Source: Metridium senile
Lineage: Eukaryota; Cnidaria; Anthozoa; Actiniaria; Metridiidae
NCBI GenBank assembly: GCA_949775045.1
Contig: OX459103.1
Location: 4,852,502 to 4,916,501 of the forward strand
Direction of reading: 5' to 3'
DNA length: 64,000 nucleotides
The first letter of the stretch is position 1; each line of letters opens with the position of its first letter. Positions 13,001 to 28,000 of the stretch are shown in pieces. The notes beneath the pieces are model-generated. The model did no database searches. It saw nothing but the letters and a program-made list of their open reading frames with translations, and was not told the DNA's origin. Both the position numbers and the translations under genes were made by a program.

Positions 13001-16000
13001 AACATATTTACAGCTATACAGCGATGATCAGGTGTTCAAGAGCCTTTGATCAAATTTTCTAGAGCACTACATTTCCGTGAGCATGTGTGTTCAGTGATCT
13101 AATTAAAAATGTCACAATAATTGAGGTTAGGTGTTTGACTATTGTACTAGGCTTGAAGGTGATACTATGGAAATATAGAAAAATCTGTTTTAATGAGTAG
13201 CAATCTGTGTATAAAAAAACAAACTTAACAGTTCTGGTTGTAATTTTTCTTAGAATTGATAAATCGTGTTATGACTCTATGTATAAAACGTTACAAACAG
13301 AAACAGATATGGTCAACAGACATAGCAAAATGAAAACAAAGACAAAATATGAATAGTAAGATAAGAGAATAATTCTTGAAAACTGTCATGAGCAATGTCA
13401 CAATCAAAGCATAGTTTTTTGAAGTTAATTTTTTTATTTTCACACAAAACCTAGAAGTACTAAATAAGTATTTATTGTTGTGGAAGAGTCAACTAAACAC
13501 AATAGACAAGAATATTTATGTTGTAGTGTACTAGAGTGCAAACAATATATCCCTGAAATATAAAACTAAATAGTACAAAATAGTGCTACATTAAACAAAG
13601 GAAAACAATAGAATTAGCAGAAATTGTACTATTTGGTATTTACTAATGTTTCACGGATAGAGTGAAGTCATTTAACCCGTGAAATAGATATTAGACTAAT
13701 ACACCTTAGCAGTCTTTAATTCCATTGTTTTCATTTGTGTCTATTTGACTATTACTCCTTGACTATTTAATTTTGTTTCACAGGTTAAATGTCTTCACTC
13801 TATACTATTTGCACTCTAGAGTGCTTGCATTAAACCATGAATAATATCTAATTCATACTAAAACCTTTGTTTGCTATTGTTAAATTAGCACTATTTAGTA
13901 CTAATTAATGATATTTATTTCATGGGTTAAGTGTGGGCAATCTAACAGAGAACATTCAAAAGATTACTTACTATGCGGTAATGTAAAATAGCCTTTTGGT
14001 GTTGGGTCCCAGCATTTTGCTACTGTTAACGTTATTGGGCTGAAAAAGAGATAACAGATGAACATAAGTGCCATGCTAATCATAATAATAATAATATATT
14101 GGGTAACAGAAATTACACAACCAATTTTTATAACAATTATAATAACAATATATTTGGTAACAGTGATTACACAACCAATTTTTATAACAATTATAATAAC
14201 AATATATTGGGTAACAGTGATTACACAACAAATTTTTATAACAATTATAATAACAATATATTGGGTAACAGTGATTACACAACCAATTTTTATAACAATT
14301 ACAATAACAATATATTTGGTAACAGTGATTACACAACCAATTTTTATAACAATTACAATAACAATATATTTGGTAACAGTGATTAGACAACCAATTTTTA
14401 TAACAATTATAATAACAATATATTCGGTAACAGTGATTACACAACCAATTTTTATAACAATTATAATAACAATATATTGGGTAACAGTGATTACACAACC
14501 AATTTTTATAACAATTATAATAACAATATATTGGGTAACAGTGATTACACAACCAATTTTTATAACAATTACAATAACAATATATTTGGTAACAGTGATT
14601 ACACAACCAATTTTTATAACAATTACAATAACAATATATTTGGTAACAGTGATTAGACAACCACTTTTTATATATAACAATTATAATAACAATATATTCG
14701 GTAACAGTGATTACACAACCAATTTTTATAACAATTATAATAACAATATATTGGGTAACAGTGATTACACAACCAATATTTATAACAATTATAATAACAA
14801 TATATTCGGTAACAGTGATTACACAACCAATTTTTATCTAGGTTTTTTTAAATCTCATTGTTTTCACTGGATTAGTGTTTATCAGGACATGGACAACCAG
14901 GTCCAGTTAAATACTGTAAATCAGTTCCTGGAAAACCAAGTAATTTCCAGTAAAAACTTACCCTGGTTTGTGGACCATTTCCCTTAGTGTTCTTACAGCA
15001 TCATCATTTGTCATGTTTTCAAAATTTACATCATTAACCTGGAAAAGAAATAAACCACTTCTAAGAAATGGGCTAAATGTTTGACTAAATGTCATGAAAA
15101 AATGTAATGAAAAAATGAAATGGGATGAATGAAAAATATGAAATGGGATAAATGAAAAAAATTAATGTGATAAATGAAAAAAATAAATGGGATAAATGAA
15201 AAAATGAATGGGATAATTGAAAAAATGAAAGGGATAAATAAAAAAATGAATGGGATAAATGAAAAAAATGAAATGGGATAAATGAAAAAATGAATGGGAT
15301 AAATAAAAAATGGGATAATTGAAAAAAAATGAAATGGGATCAATGAAAAAAGATAAATATGTACCTGTAGTAACATATCTCCTGGTTCTATTCTGCCATC
15401 AAGATCTACAGCACCTCTATAAAATTAACAATAGTATACTTTACTGATGAGCAATAATATAACTTTTATAAACATAACAATAAGACAAAAACGTAGGCCA
15501 CAGGCAGAGGAAGATTTAGATGTTTAGACTTAGAATGTTTTACATCTAAATAACAATACAGGGCAGTCGCAGGTTTAAAGCCTGTGTAGGTGACTTTTAG
15601 TGATCTAATAGCAGGCAAGGCTAAATGTTTAAAGCTGTTTAGGGAGACAGTTGTCTCTAACTGATCGTGTGAAAAAGGAATAGCTGTGAGCTAATATATT
15701 TGACTGGTGTTATTAAAAAAGCAATGTCTCCTAGTAGGTCTAAGAGTGCTAGTAAGCATGTAAGTGAGTCGGGAAGTTTGTAATTTACAAGGCCATTTTG
15801 AAACTTATAGAAAAGGATTGATTGATATAGCAAATGTCTGTGTTCTAGAGTATCCCATCTGAGTAAGCTAGCTTATCCAGAAGTACTTGTTGTGTGTTTA
15901 TAGTTAGTGCATATGAACTTGCCCAAGGCAATTTATATCTGTGTCTGACAGATGAAAAAGAAATTGTAAAAGACTAGCTATATAAATGGAAACTATCAAG

Positions 16001-19000
16001 TAAACTAGTATAGGTTGTGCCGGTTTTTGATATAAACGATAGATAATATAATGAAATTTGTAGCACCATAAAAAAAATATTGACTTAACTTGACTGACAT
16101 TTCAAACTTTTACCCCGACAAAGGGCTAAAGCTAGAAAATTAAGCAAAGTTAACATTTTTTTTATGGTGCTAGAAATTTCATAATATTATTATAATATAA
16201 TATTATAATATATAATATTATATAACATCGCCTGATGAAGACTAACAGATTGCAGTCGAAACGTCACGGTATTTCTACCAATGACCTCAATCGTGAGACA
16301 ATTGATTGAGTATCCTTTTAATTTCACATTCCACGATGAATAACCTATTTCCTTCTATAGTTATATAATGTACCCTTTCATTACTGATCCAACATAGATT
16401 CCACCATCTCCTCTTTTATTACTTTGTCCTACAATGCTTATCCCAAGGAAATTCACTTTTTCTATTGAATAAAAGACAAAAATAAATTATTAACATTATA
16501 AACATCTCAATCTCATAGCCAGACAAATGTCCTGCTAATAGGGGAGACTCAGATTAACGGGGCTTTCATTTATTAGTGTATGGGGAGTCGTCAATATTGA
16601 GGGGGGGGGGGGGGGGGCACATTATTTTTTGAAGCTATATAGGGGGGTTGTTACAAATTGTATGCTGTTGTATAGGGGTTTAGTAAAATCTGGGGGGAAA
16701 AAACCCTTATGGCATCAGAGAGAACAGCACATCAAACAAACTTACCCATATTTAACATAACTGTGATAATATTCAATGACATAGTAGATTCTGTGATAGT
16801 GCTGAATGATGAACACTAGAAAAACAAAAAAAATATTAACATAAATAAGATTGTTTTTATTAAAACACAATAAATTAAGCAAATTGGCCATTTGCATTAT
16901 AGCTGCATGCACAGGGGCCACAGATACTTTTTTTTGTGCCAATTTGTAATTTTGATTTTCACAACTTGTCTGCTAATTTTTAGCTCCAACTTTATTTATA
17001 TATTTATTTACCAGATAAGTCTTCACTCTTAGTAGAGTATTACAGACTGCGTTAGAATTAAGATTAAAGAATTTAAATTTTATAATAATATGATAAATAG
17101 TATAATAATATAATTGGTCAGTGTTAATTAATTGTATGGAGTATATTTTTGTGTTTTTTTTTGTGTATGCAAGTGAACTAATTATTGTGGCATGATTGGG
17201 CAGAATTATATCATGGGTTTCCGAATCCTGTGGTTTGTGTGGGAAATGAATGCCAAAAAGTTCAAATAGGTTAATTTCCTAATTGATTCAAACATGAGTT
17301 GTAAATATTACTCAACTATTCACCTTAATAGAATTTTTTTTTAAAAATAGGAAACTATTAACAATCTAATACAAAATAAACATTAATTAACAAAGAAGGT
17401 TCTAGAATATGTCTATATTTAGCGACATAGGCAGTCAAAGAACAGCGCTATAGAAATATAGATAATAATTATTACATAGTCTGAAAGGTTTCAAAACTGA
17501 CATGAAGCATTCATCTACCCCCATTTACAAGTCTTATCAAAAACAATACACGTCTAGACATTAAAAGTCAAATCTGTTAGCTATACAAACATTCTAGATT
17601 TCTTGGAGGTCTATGTAATCTAAGTAAATCCATAAAGCAACACATATTAATTAATCTTTTTTCGACAAGCTAAAGATTTTATGGGCCTATTCATGAAACC
17701 CATTAATTTAAGTTATTATGGGTTTCTTTTTACACTTGTATTTTTTTAAGTAAATAAATTGAAATTGAAAAACAGTATCAAATATCATTTGAATTACATA
17801 TCCAATATTCGTTTGCATGCAGGCATTTAGTTAAAAATTGATGATTATGTTTCTTCTGTGTAATAATTTATTATAAAATAGACACAAAGCTATATTTTGT
17901 AATAAAGTATTACGCAGAATAAACATAATCACCAATTTTTATCTTTTGAATTGTCTTTTTTCACTTAACCATAAGTTTAGTGTACATCTAATTGAAAGAA
18001 CATTGTCCTGACTTTTGTAATTTAGTGGGAAAGGAATTAATTAAAAGACAAATGAAGATCACTCAATCTGAACTCTTTCTTTTGTTATTCCTTTCTTACT
18101 AGATTACTAATGTTCTTTTTTCATGTAACAACATTCTTGCAATTAGGTGTAATTTAGTGGGAAAGGAATTAATTAAACGACAAAAAAAGAAGCTGAACTC
18201 TTTCTTTTGTTATTCCTTTCTTACTGAATTACTAATGTTCTTTTTTCATGTGACAGCATTCTTGCAATTAGGTGTATTTTAGTGGGAAAGGAATCAATTA
18301 AACGACAAAAAAAGAAGCTGAACTCTTTTTGTTATTCCTTTCTTACTGAATTACTAATGTTCTTTTTTCATGTGACAGCATTCTTGCAATTAGGTGTAAT
18401 TTAGTGGGAAAGGAATTAATTAAACGACAAAAAAAGAAGCTGAACTCTTTCTTTTGTTATTCCTTTCTTACTGAATTACTAATGTTCTTTTTTCATGTGA
18501 CAACATTCTTGAAATTAGGTGGATGCCTTTTTATTTGTATATTCAAAATACAACTATGATAGGGTTAAATTTAACGGAACACTTTACAACGTCAGTCATA
18601 ACTATACCACAATACAAACGTTTTTGGCAGAGAAAAAAAACATCAGGAAGTGTTGGAATGTTTTGATCAACAAAGTTTAGCCTTGCATGTGTGGGAAATG
18701 CAGTGTTTGGAATAACATTCCATGATATAGAATGATCTGAAATACAATTAATATCTACTTATTATTGTATTAAATGTTTGATCCTATTTGAAAATAACAC
18801 CATTAAATCTGATTTGAAATTAATCTGCTTATTTTTAGTAAACCTTGTAGACACCCACACACAGTGACATGCAATGTAATTACTGTTACAGTAATTGAAA
18901 CATCATAGAACACTTTGGAATTTGTTATCAATAGAAATTGTAACATTTGAAACACTAATTGCAACTATTTGACTTGCTTGTATTCCATATACACTCTGTG

Positions 19001-22000
19001 TATCAAAATTGTTGTCGATTTGAAAATCTTGCCAGTAGTCCTAGAACACTTTGGAATATGTTATCAATAGAATATTGGAAATTGTAAAATTTGAAACACT
19101 AATTGCAACAAAATGACTTGCTTGTATTCCATAACACTATTGAAATCAAATACTCTGTGTATCAAAATCTTTGTCACTTGCAAAATCTATATTGATCTGT
19201 TAAAAGAAACTGCCACATTTGAAACACTAATTGAAACACTTTATCTTGATTATATTCTATTTCTAATAACCTTTAAGATTTTTTGAAGCTTTGCTACTTT
19301 CAAAATAGTTTTCAATGTGTCAAAAAAGAGATGTTTATAATACTTCTCAAAAGCTTAAAAAAGCTATTAGTTGATGGAACATGTTTGGACAAGAGCTTGA
19401 GTAAAAATAGCAACAATTGGAATGATAACTGAAACATTCTTAATCCTTTTGTTTGTGATGTAATCCTTATGACAACAGTATAAAACCCTTGATAATGTGT
19501 TATGAAAATGAATAATAACAACTGCTACTGACAATGCAATAATTTTCAAATACAATAATAATCATGCTAATAAAAGGATAACGATAATAATAATAATAGT
19601 GATAGTGATAATGATAATAATATAATAATAATAGTTTAATTCTTATATAGTAATTATGAACCTATCAATGTTAAGCCCGAGGGGAGAAGGGTCGGGCTAA
19701 CCACGGTATTTTGACTGTGAGGTCCATCCCATAGGGTGGTGATTTTTGACATGTTTGCCATCTTGGATTCAAGGCGAGCCTGAAAATTTTGATTTTTGAA
19801 TTTGATTTTTTTTCCCGACCCCCCCCCCCCCCCCCCCCCCTCCACAGGTATAACATTGATAGGTGCATTATGAGAAAATGATGATATTGATAACAATGAT
19901 AATCATGAAGAAAATGATAACATTAACTATACAGTGATAACCACAATGATAATAGGATTAGATATTTTACCCTTTGTACTCTAGGCATTCTGGGTCTTCT
20001 TCGTCTTCTTCTATGTCGACCACTTAATAAATGCGAGCCTTCTGTTGTACTAGAAAATCGTGAAACACTGAAAAGAGAAGAAGAATATGAATAGAAGAAA
20101 TGGAAATCAACAAGGTAACAAAAAGAATTAAAAACAAAACAATAGTAAATAAATAAATAAATGTAGAAAATAAGGTGTTTAAATTTGTTTTTTCTTTATT
20201 CAAATGTTTTCGACCACATGTTGACTATGTAGTCGAAAATGTTAGAATAAAGAAACAACAAATCTAATTATGACAAATAAATAAATGATACAGTGAATGA
20301 TTGAATGAATGAGTAAATAAATAAATAGATGAATGAATGAGTAGGTGAATGAATGAATAAATGAATAAATAAATGAATGAATAAGTAAATGAATGAGTAA
20401 ATGAATGATTGAATGATTAAATAAAGAAAGAAAGAAAGAAGTTTATGAATAAAGGAATGAGAAAGTGAATGAATGAATATATAAATAAGAAAGTAAATTA
20501 GTGAATGGATGAATGAACAAATGAATGAATGAATGAACAAATGGAAGGCAAAAGTTTGTGACATTCTCAGTGGTTCTTGTACATCCCCTAATGTATGTTG
20601 GTATGAAAAAGCCAATGAAGACTAGTCACAGTAAGGGTTTGTTACATCCCAAAAAGCTATTGTTACATGTAACAAAAAATATTTCCATACCTGCTTTGAT
20701 CATCAGAATCTACATAGCTAGTCGATTCTATATCACTGCTCATAGTAGATGTAGCATCAAATCTTTCACCTGGCTGCCGTAATCTGTGTCTTCCTCCAGC
20801 TGAAAAGAACATTTTATTACAAAATCAAACCACTGACTTCTTGCTCAAATAATATTATCCAAAATTTTCAAGTAAGCTTTGGGTTTTAGTTAAATGATTT
20901 TGTGAGGTTATCACAGTTTTTAAACAAAAATCAACACAGTTGTGCTTTCTGAACTGTATGCAAGCATTTTTCTGTAAGGGTCATTTTAAGCAAGCTTGAT
21001 ACACTGATTTTTCATGAATTAATGCACACAAAAAATGAATTAATATAAAATATGCATAACCACATAAGGGGATTATACCATTTTAATAATGTGGTGGGAA
21101 CATTATAAATTAAGACTATATCTTGTATTTGTGCTCTGATTGCTCCTAACCAAATAACTAGTTACTTGATTAGATAATGTCCGAAAAAAACTGTTTTGAG
21201 CATTTTCCATCTTAATTATCATTTTTAGTTATTATTTTTTGATTTTTTTTTATTAGTATTAGTTTTAGTGATTATATTGTTTGAGAATGATACACTTATT
21301 TTAAAAAATGTTGTAGCAGCTTTAAGCAACAAGTATCAAGACAAGACCAAAATGAATGCTGGTTTTGTGGTGATAATGTATGAAAATCTTGTTCTCATCA
21401 GGATTGATTGTAATACAATAACAAACACGTGGAAACATCTACATTTTGTTATTTCTTCTTTAGAAAACAAATCTAAATTCTTTACATCATAAATATAAAA
21501 CCAGTAATCATTTCTATCTTGGCTTGATGTTTGTTGCTAAAGCTGGGACAATGAAATAAGTATATCATGAAGGCACAATGTCTCACCAATGTTTACATAA
21601 TTAACAAAATTCCCATTATATGATATGGTTTTTTAATATGTAATCTTCATTATGAGGATTTTGTCAGACCTAAAGGCTCTTAGATTATTCTTTTAATCAT
21701 AACATGTGAACAATTCATTATCTGCACATAATAGTGAATAATTTCAATATTCAAGAGATGTAAATAAGTATAGTGTTGACAGGGGTAAACTTGTATATGC
21801 ACATTTCTTTATTTTAAGTATGATCTTTCATCTAGCAAAACTTCCCTTACAAACAACAATAATGTTGATAGAAAACTTATTTAGTAGATGCTAGTTCTTC
21901 AGGTGCTTGGAAAAAGAATCCAAGGGGCTAGCGTCTACTTAATATCTTTTCTATCATTTCTTCCTAGCTTCTCATCATCAATCTATTATAACATACTATA

Positions 22001-25000
22001 ATGTTCTTCAAGACAAAGTCTCATAATACACCAACATTGCACAACATATACCAAGTTTTTAACTGGATTCACCCATTTTGACGCCAGTTTTTGAAATAGA
22101 AAGTTATTTCCCAAGACTACATGTACTTATATAGCATAATTTTTCACCCTCATTATTTTACGATATTATCTCATTTTATTTACCCAAACGTTTTTCCTGC
22201 TGTACAATATTTTAGACTTAGTGATATATTCATTTGTATTTAGTGCAGCCCATGTTAAGGCAAGGATGTAAACATCGATCAACAAACAACAGAAATACCG
22301 CAGGTTTTATTTCTTCTCTTTGACAATAATTTATCTACATTTGAGGCTGATGCTAAATATGATCTATTCTTGCATGGAGAACTCCAAGAAGTTTTACTTG
22401 ACAAAATATAGATAATGAATTCATAGTGTATAGTATACCTTCACTTCCTCTACTGCTGTGTTTATCACGTCGTTTGGGTCCACCTCTTCTTGAACTGATT
22501 GTACTCTCAACTTCTGAATCAAAATCACCAGTAGTAGAGTGGCCGCCATTTGGACTGCAATGAGCAAAATGAATTATAAGGTTAGCAACTAACACAGAAG
22601 TAACATTAACAACGAACACAACAATAAAGGGAGGACCCTTGGATGGGACTTGTAGTAAATTTTTCTTATATTTTTCCTTTTAATGTAGTATCTATCACTC
22701 AATAAATTGTCAAAGAAAAAAGGAAGACATCAACAATGACAATATCAAAATGAAAGGCGCCTTGGAGGGGAGTCTCATTCACGCTTGAATCCCCTTTGGG
22801 TGACATATAGTGATCTAAATTATCATTGTATTTTTCTTTTTACTGTAGGATTTATCACTCAATAAATTGTCAAAGAAAAAGATAAACAACAATATGCACA
22901 ACAACAACAACAACAACAGCAACAACAAATACATATTGTGGTTTTCAAATTACCAGTAATGTAATAACAGTAAGGACACTCGAGCTGTGAACGCTTTGTA
23001 TTTTGTTACTTTTTTGAACCATGCACATCCCATGAGCAAATAGATTAGAAACAAGATGTATTGTGAAAACTAAGTGAGTATGATAGGTAATATAATGAAA
23101 TTTGTAACACTGTAAAAAATGTAGACTAACTATTGTAAAGTTAAGTCTACATTTTTTACGGTGTTACAAATTTCATTATATTACCTATCATTTATATCAA
23201 ACACCAACCCAGCATATACTAGTTTACTCGCTAGTTTCCATTTATGCTTCATTTATGAGGTTTTGAAGCAGTAAAATATTCAGAAAATAATAACATGAAA
23301 AAAGTCAAGTGCTCATGTTTGGAGTGTCGTCACTGTTAATAGAAACATATAAGCACATTTTAATATGTACATAGATATTTGTGCTATATAAATATTAAAT
23401 TATTATTATTATTATTCAGTAACAAACAAATTTATTTTGGGAATAAGCAAGGAAATGGAGAAGTACTTAGTTTTAGTTTCAAAAGCAACATGACCAGCTG
23501 CATTTGAAATCATAATATTCATTAACAAAGATAAAAATTATCATAAAATCCTAAAATGTGATAATTACATTGAACAAAGAACAAAAGAAAAAGATGTCAC
23601 AGATATGACATATTGATTACAAAAAGTAATTTTAAGTGTTATCCCAATTGAGAACAACAGAAATTATCACAAAGAACTTGTGTAAATAATTAAATTATTA
23701 TCAAGAAAAGTTAAATTTAGCTTTATATTATAAATATATGGAAATTAGCGAGTAAACTAGTACAGGCTGCATCTGTGTTTGATATAAACGATAGGTAATA
23801 TAAATGAAATTTATAACACAGTGAAAAATGTTGACTTAACTTTACTGACGTTTCAAGCTTTAGCCATTCGTTGGAGTAAAAGAGATTTATATCCAAAAGT
23901 TATAATAATAAAACGTTATTGAAATTCAAAAGACCAAAAATAAATTTCAAAAAAATAGTACACATGAACTGAGCTTACTGAAATGATGGTGGTCATGAAT
24001 CTTACTCTATGATAATCAATGTGGTAAGTATTTAAGTTAAGTACAAGTAGAAATGAAGTTATTTGTGGAAAGTTTAGTTTCTGCAATGTTTTGACTGTCA
24101 CCAGCATTAAATTCACAAGCACTCCGCCATATGAATCACAACACAAATGATCCTCAAAGGGATCCTTTGACCAATACCATATATATTTGTTGAAAGTTTG
24201 GATGATGGTGTTTTGACTGTTACCAGGGTAGTCTTCAATTCACAAGCATTCCACCAAACCAACCACAAATGATTTTCAAATGAATCCATTGGCCGATATA
24301 TATATATATAAGCAGTAGCATTAACAATGAAAACTTCATTGTCTAAAGTTTCTACACTTGTGAGACCAACAAATAAGTTTCTACTTATTGCACAACTATG
24401 ATGAATAACCTTAGTAATCTGAAGTATAGTAATGGAAACTAGTAAATAAACTATTATAGGCTGTGCCTGTGTTTGATCCAATCACAGCATCCCTTCTTAG
24501 GAGCTTTAACAGTGTCTTGCAGTATCATGCTCAGTATTAAACTCGTTTAAAATCACCGTTGTCATAAGGTGTCCTAAGTTTGTTCATCATTGCATGTACA
24601 CAGTAAAACACATTGATCTATCTTGTCCTTGAGAAGTCAAGCCACATACTGCATGGGCTGAAAACTTATGATAGGTAATAGAATGAAATTTGTAACACTG
24701 TAAAAAATTTTTAACTTATTGAAGTATATAATAGTACACTTACTGAAATGATGGTGGCCGTGAATCTCCTATTCCCACTGTTCTTTGTACAGGAAGGTGC
24801 ATATCTGAAGGACTTGATATAATGGATTGTTGATCTGATGCTATGTCTCCTCCTCCACCTGACCCTGATATACTGCTAGAATCTGATGTAACAAGCTGAA
24901 AGATAACAGACAATAAAGAAATATTAGCATGAACAACTTTCTTGAATGAAGCCTAACTAGATGAAAAATACTCTTGGTGGTACATGTTTGTCATGATGAT

Positions 25001-28000
25001 GATGATAATGATGATGCCAATAATGATTATGATGATGATTATGTTGATATTAATGAAGGTGATATTGATGATGACAGTATGATAATGATAATAATAATAA
25101 TTAGCATGAACAGTTTCTTAGATTCTGTTTTACTATAATGATGTTTGTGTTGGTGGTAAAAGATGATGATACTCACAATAGCTTATAGCATGAACAATTA
25201 TGTCAATGGGTCAAACAGTATTTCCTGCTGTCTGTATATAAGTTACCATTTTCACTGTACTTTAATGGAATACTCTCTTTTAAATACTCCATACAGTTAT
25301 CAATGTCAATTATCATTTATACTTAAAAGATATTGAATTTAAATTGTAACCAGCTGGGTAGCATTGCAATGTTATATCTAGTGTCATGAATGTACCGTAA
25401 TATGGTTATTATATACTAGCAACTTTAATATTCCAGTTTTACAGTACGAATCAAAAAACAGTGGGAACCCAGAAATATTTTAGAAAAATTGTTTATTGTT
25501 TGTTGAACAACTCAGAAACTACTATATCGCTGCAAGAAGTTTGACTGTTGTGTAGTTTAACTTTTTGTAGTTACTTTGACAAACAATAAATGATTTCTAA
25601 AATATTTCTGGGTGCCCATGGTTTTTCGATTCTGTAAGTTCTTCATTGTACAGCCTGTGGTAAGGCAAGACCAACATCAACAAACAATTTAAATATTTGG
25701 TTTGATCTCTCTGGTAATTAAGGCTTCGGCTTTGCAATGAAGAACTTGAAACCTGGACTGTTATGTGATGGGTTGTTTTGCATTTAGTACAGTCTGTGGT
25801 AAGGCAAGACCAAAATCAACAAACAAAATATCACAGGTTTGATCTCTCTGGTAATTAAGGTTAAGGCTTCACAATGAAGAACTTGAAACCAGACTGTTAT
25901 GTGATGGATTGTTTTGCATTTAGTACACTAAGTCTGTGGTAAGGCAAGACCAAAATCAACAAACAAAATATCACAGGTTTGATCTCTCTGGTAATTAAGG
26001 TTAAGCCTTCGCAATGAAGAACTTGAAACTGGACTGTTATCCAATCTGGCATATAACCCATGTTATAATTAATTTTGTTAAACATCAATCACAATAACAT
26101 TTAAACATAGGAAATAGTATTGTTACTATTTGTATAAAATAACAATGATTTATGAATAGCTGAAAACTTTCAAATTGTACATAAATACATAAAAGCAAAG
26201 CTATTTCTCATATTACAAATCCTGATTGCTAATTCAAGATAAATCTCAGTCACAATAGCATCTGAACTCTTTGTCAATGTCAAAGGCTTCATCTTTCACT
26301 AAACAAAACAAGCTCCACTAAGGGTCCCCAGGGGAATCATTTGCATCATTTAAGACCGGACTTTATGATTGACAGATATTAATTAACAAAGAAGTGTCCT
26401 TTGTCAAGAGAAGAGCATAACAATAGCCACAGATAACATTCAAATCTTGGTTGAGAGGCTTAAATGCAAATGTGATGGCCTTTTAGTAAGGCTTTATAGG
26501 TAATACAACTGCTTAAAACATTTAGCATACATCAAGGAACATTGGTGTCCTATCTAAACATCATAGGCATCAAGGAATTGAACATCAATGTATTATTTAA
26601 CAGTATATGATGGAGTGTATTTTGTGCATTCATCACATTCAAACACTTCAACAAATTTTGGTTTTTGAAAAGAATGAATAATAAATATATTCAAGATATT
26701 CTTATGAGAGAATATGACAGCATTTTAAGATGTAGCTTTTAAAATAATTATAATAAATTATAACAACATGTTTTATACAGTGTTTTGAGGAAATATCACA
26801 TAAAAATTGCAGGGTTTTTGAATATATACTTCTAGCTTTCCTTGGGAATATTGATGCAAAATTCATTGTTTTAAGAAGCTATTTAAAAGTACAATGTGAC
26901 AGTGTGTGATTCCTACAGTTATCACAGAGATTTAGCAGGTATTTGAATATATTTCTTATTTTTCCTGTGGAGAATTGATGTAAAATTCATCGTTTTAACA
27001 ATATAAAACCTGTTTTAATGAGACCTGTTTGGATTAACACCACAAGTGTTAGTCCAAACCTACAATATCTACACATCTTATTGATTGAAACATGGGTGCT
27101 AAAACTAGTTACAAAACTTGTAAATTAAGTTTCAAAGCGTAATCATAATATAACCCAATTATCTTGATTAAAATACTAAAAATAGTTTACTAAACAAATA
27201 ACGATAGAAAATAGCATATGAAAACTGATGAAGATTAGTTTTCACTAAATAGGATTATTGAGATTCCTGAAGCAGGAATGTATAAAGTGTCTTTGCTTGT
27301 TATCATTTTAGTTCTAGTTAGAGAGATATAATATGTAGTGTGTCTTAAATTATTTGTGGATGATATTTAGAGAGGAAAGATCAATGTTATAGCACAGCGA
27401 GAAGAGTAGTAAAGCCCTATAGGGCTTCTATTAAAATAAATAATAAATAACCATAGTCCATTGCTTGTTTGTTTGTACAACGTTCGGATATCAACTTCAT
27501 ATCACATCTAGATCTTCTCTATTCTAGATTTTCATTACTACTAGTAATTAAAAACCGAGAATTCAGATCTTGTTTGGAAACTAACTTTATGAGCCAGAAC
27601 AAACAACAAATTTACAAACAAAAGCAGTCTGTTTATATTCAAGAAGACTGCGTTCACTCCACAACAAAGAGCCAAACAGACATACAGGGGACAGTTTCAG
27701 TAAATAAATGCTAAAGTCGGTATTGTTTTATCTATATAATATGTAACTACCCAGTAAACTTAGCGTGGATCCGATCATTGAGCGTATTATTTGTTACTAA
27801 GTTGAACTGAATAGATCTCTGCTGCGAGTCGTACTGCAGACATTTCAAATGATCTATCGTAAATTGAGCGCTAATCTTTCATATTTACGGGAAAGAAAAG
27901 CGTTTTACAACTTACCCATGCTACGACCCTACCATTGAAACATGGTAGACGCATCTCATCGTCACAAATTTCTTCTTTAACCACACTGAAAATTCAGAAT

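Noticed and set aside
14092..14838. CRISPR-like regular repeat array
   Set aside because: Repeats are contiguous with no unique spacers and lie in an intron of an animal gene.
13964..14987. Open frames of up to 309 codons
   Set aside because: Arise from a 54-bp tandem repeat in a DVL intron. Only 13972-14039 is real coding sequence.
20268..20615. 115-codon frame on minus
   Set aside because: AATG repeat; Ser/Phe/Ile/His-rich artefact.
24113..24481. 122-codon minus frame in a DVL intron
   Set aside because: Overlaps a decayed direct duplication and has no domain-like pattern.
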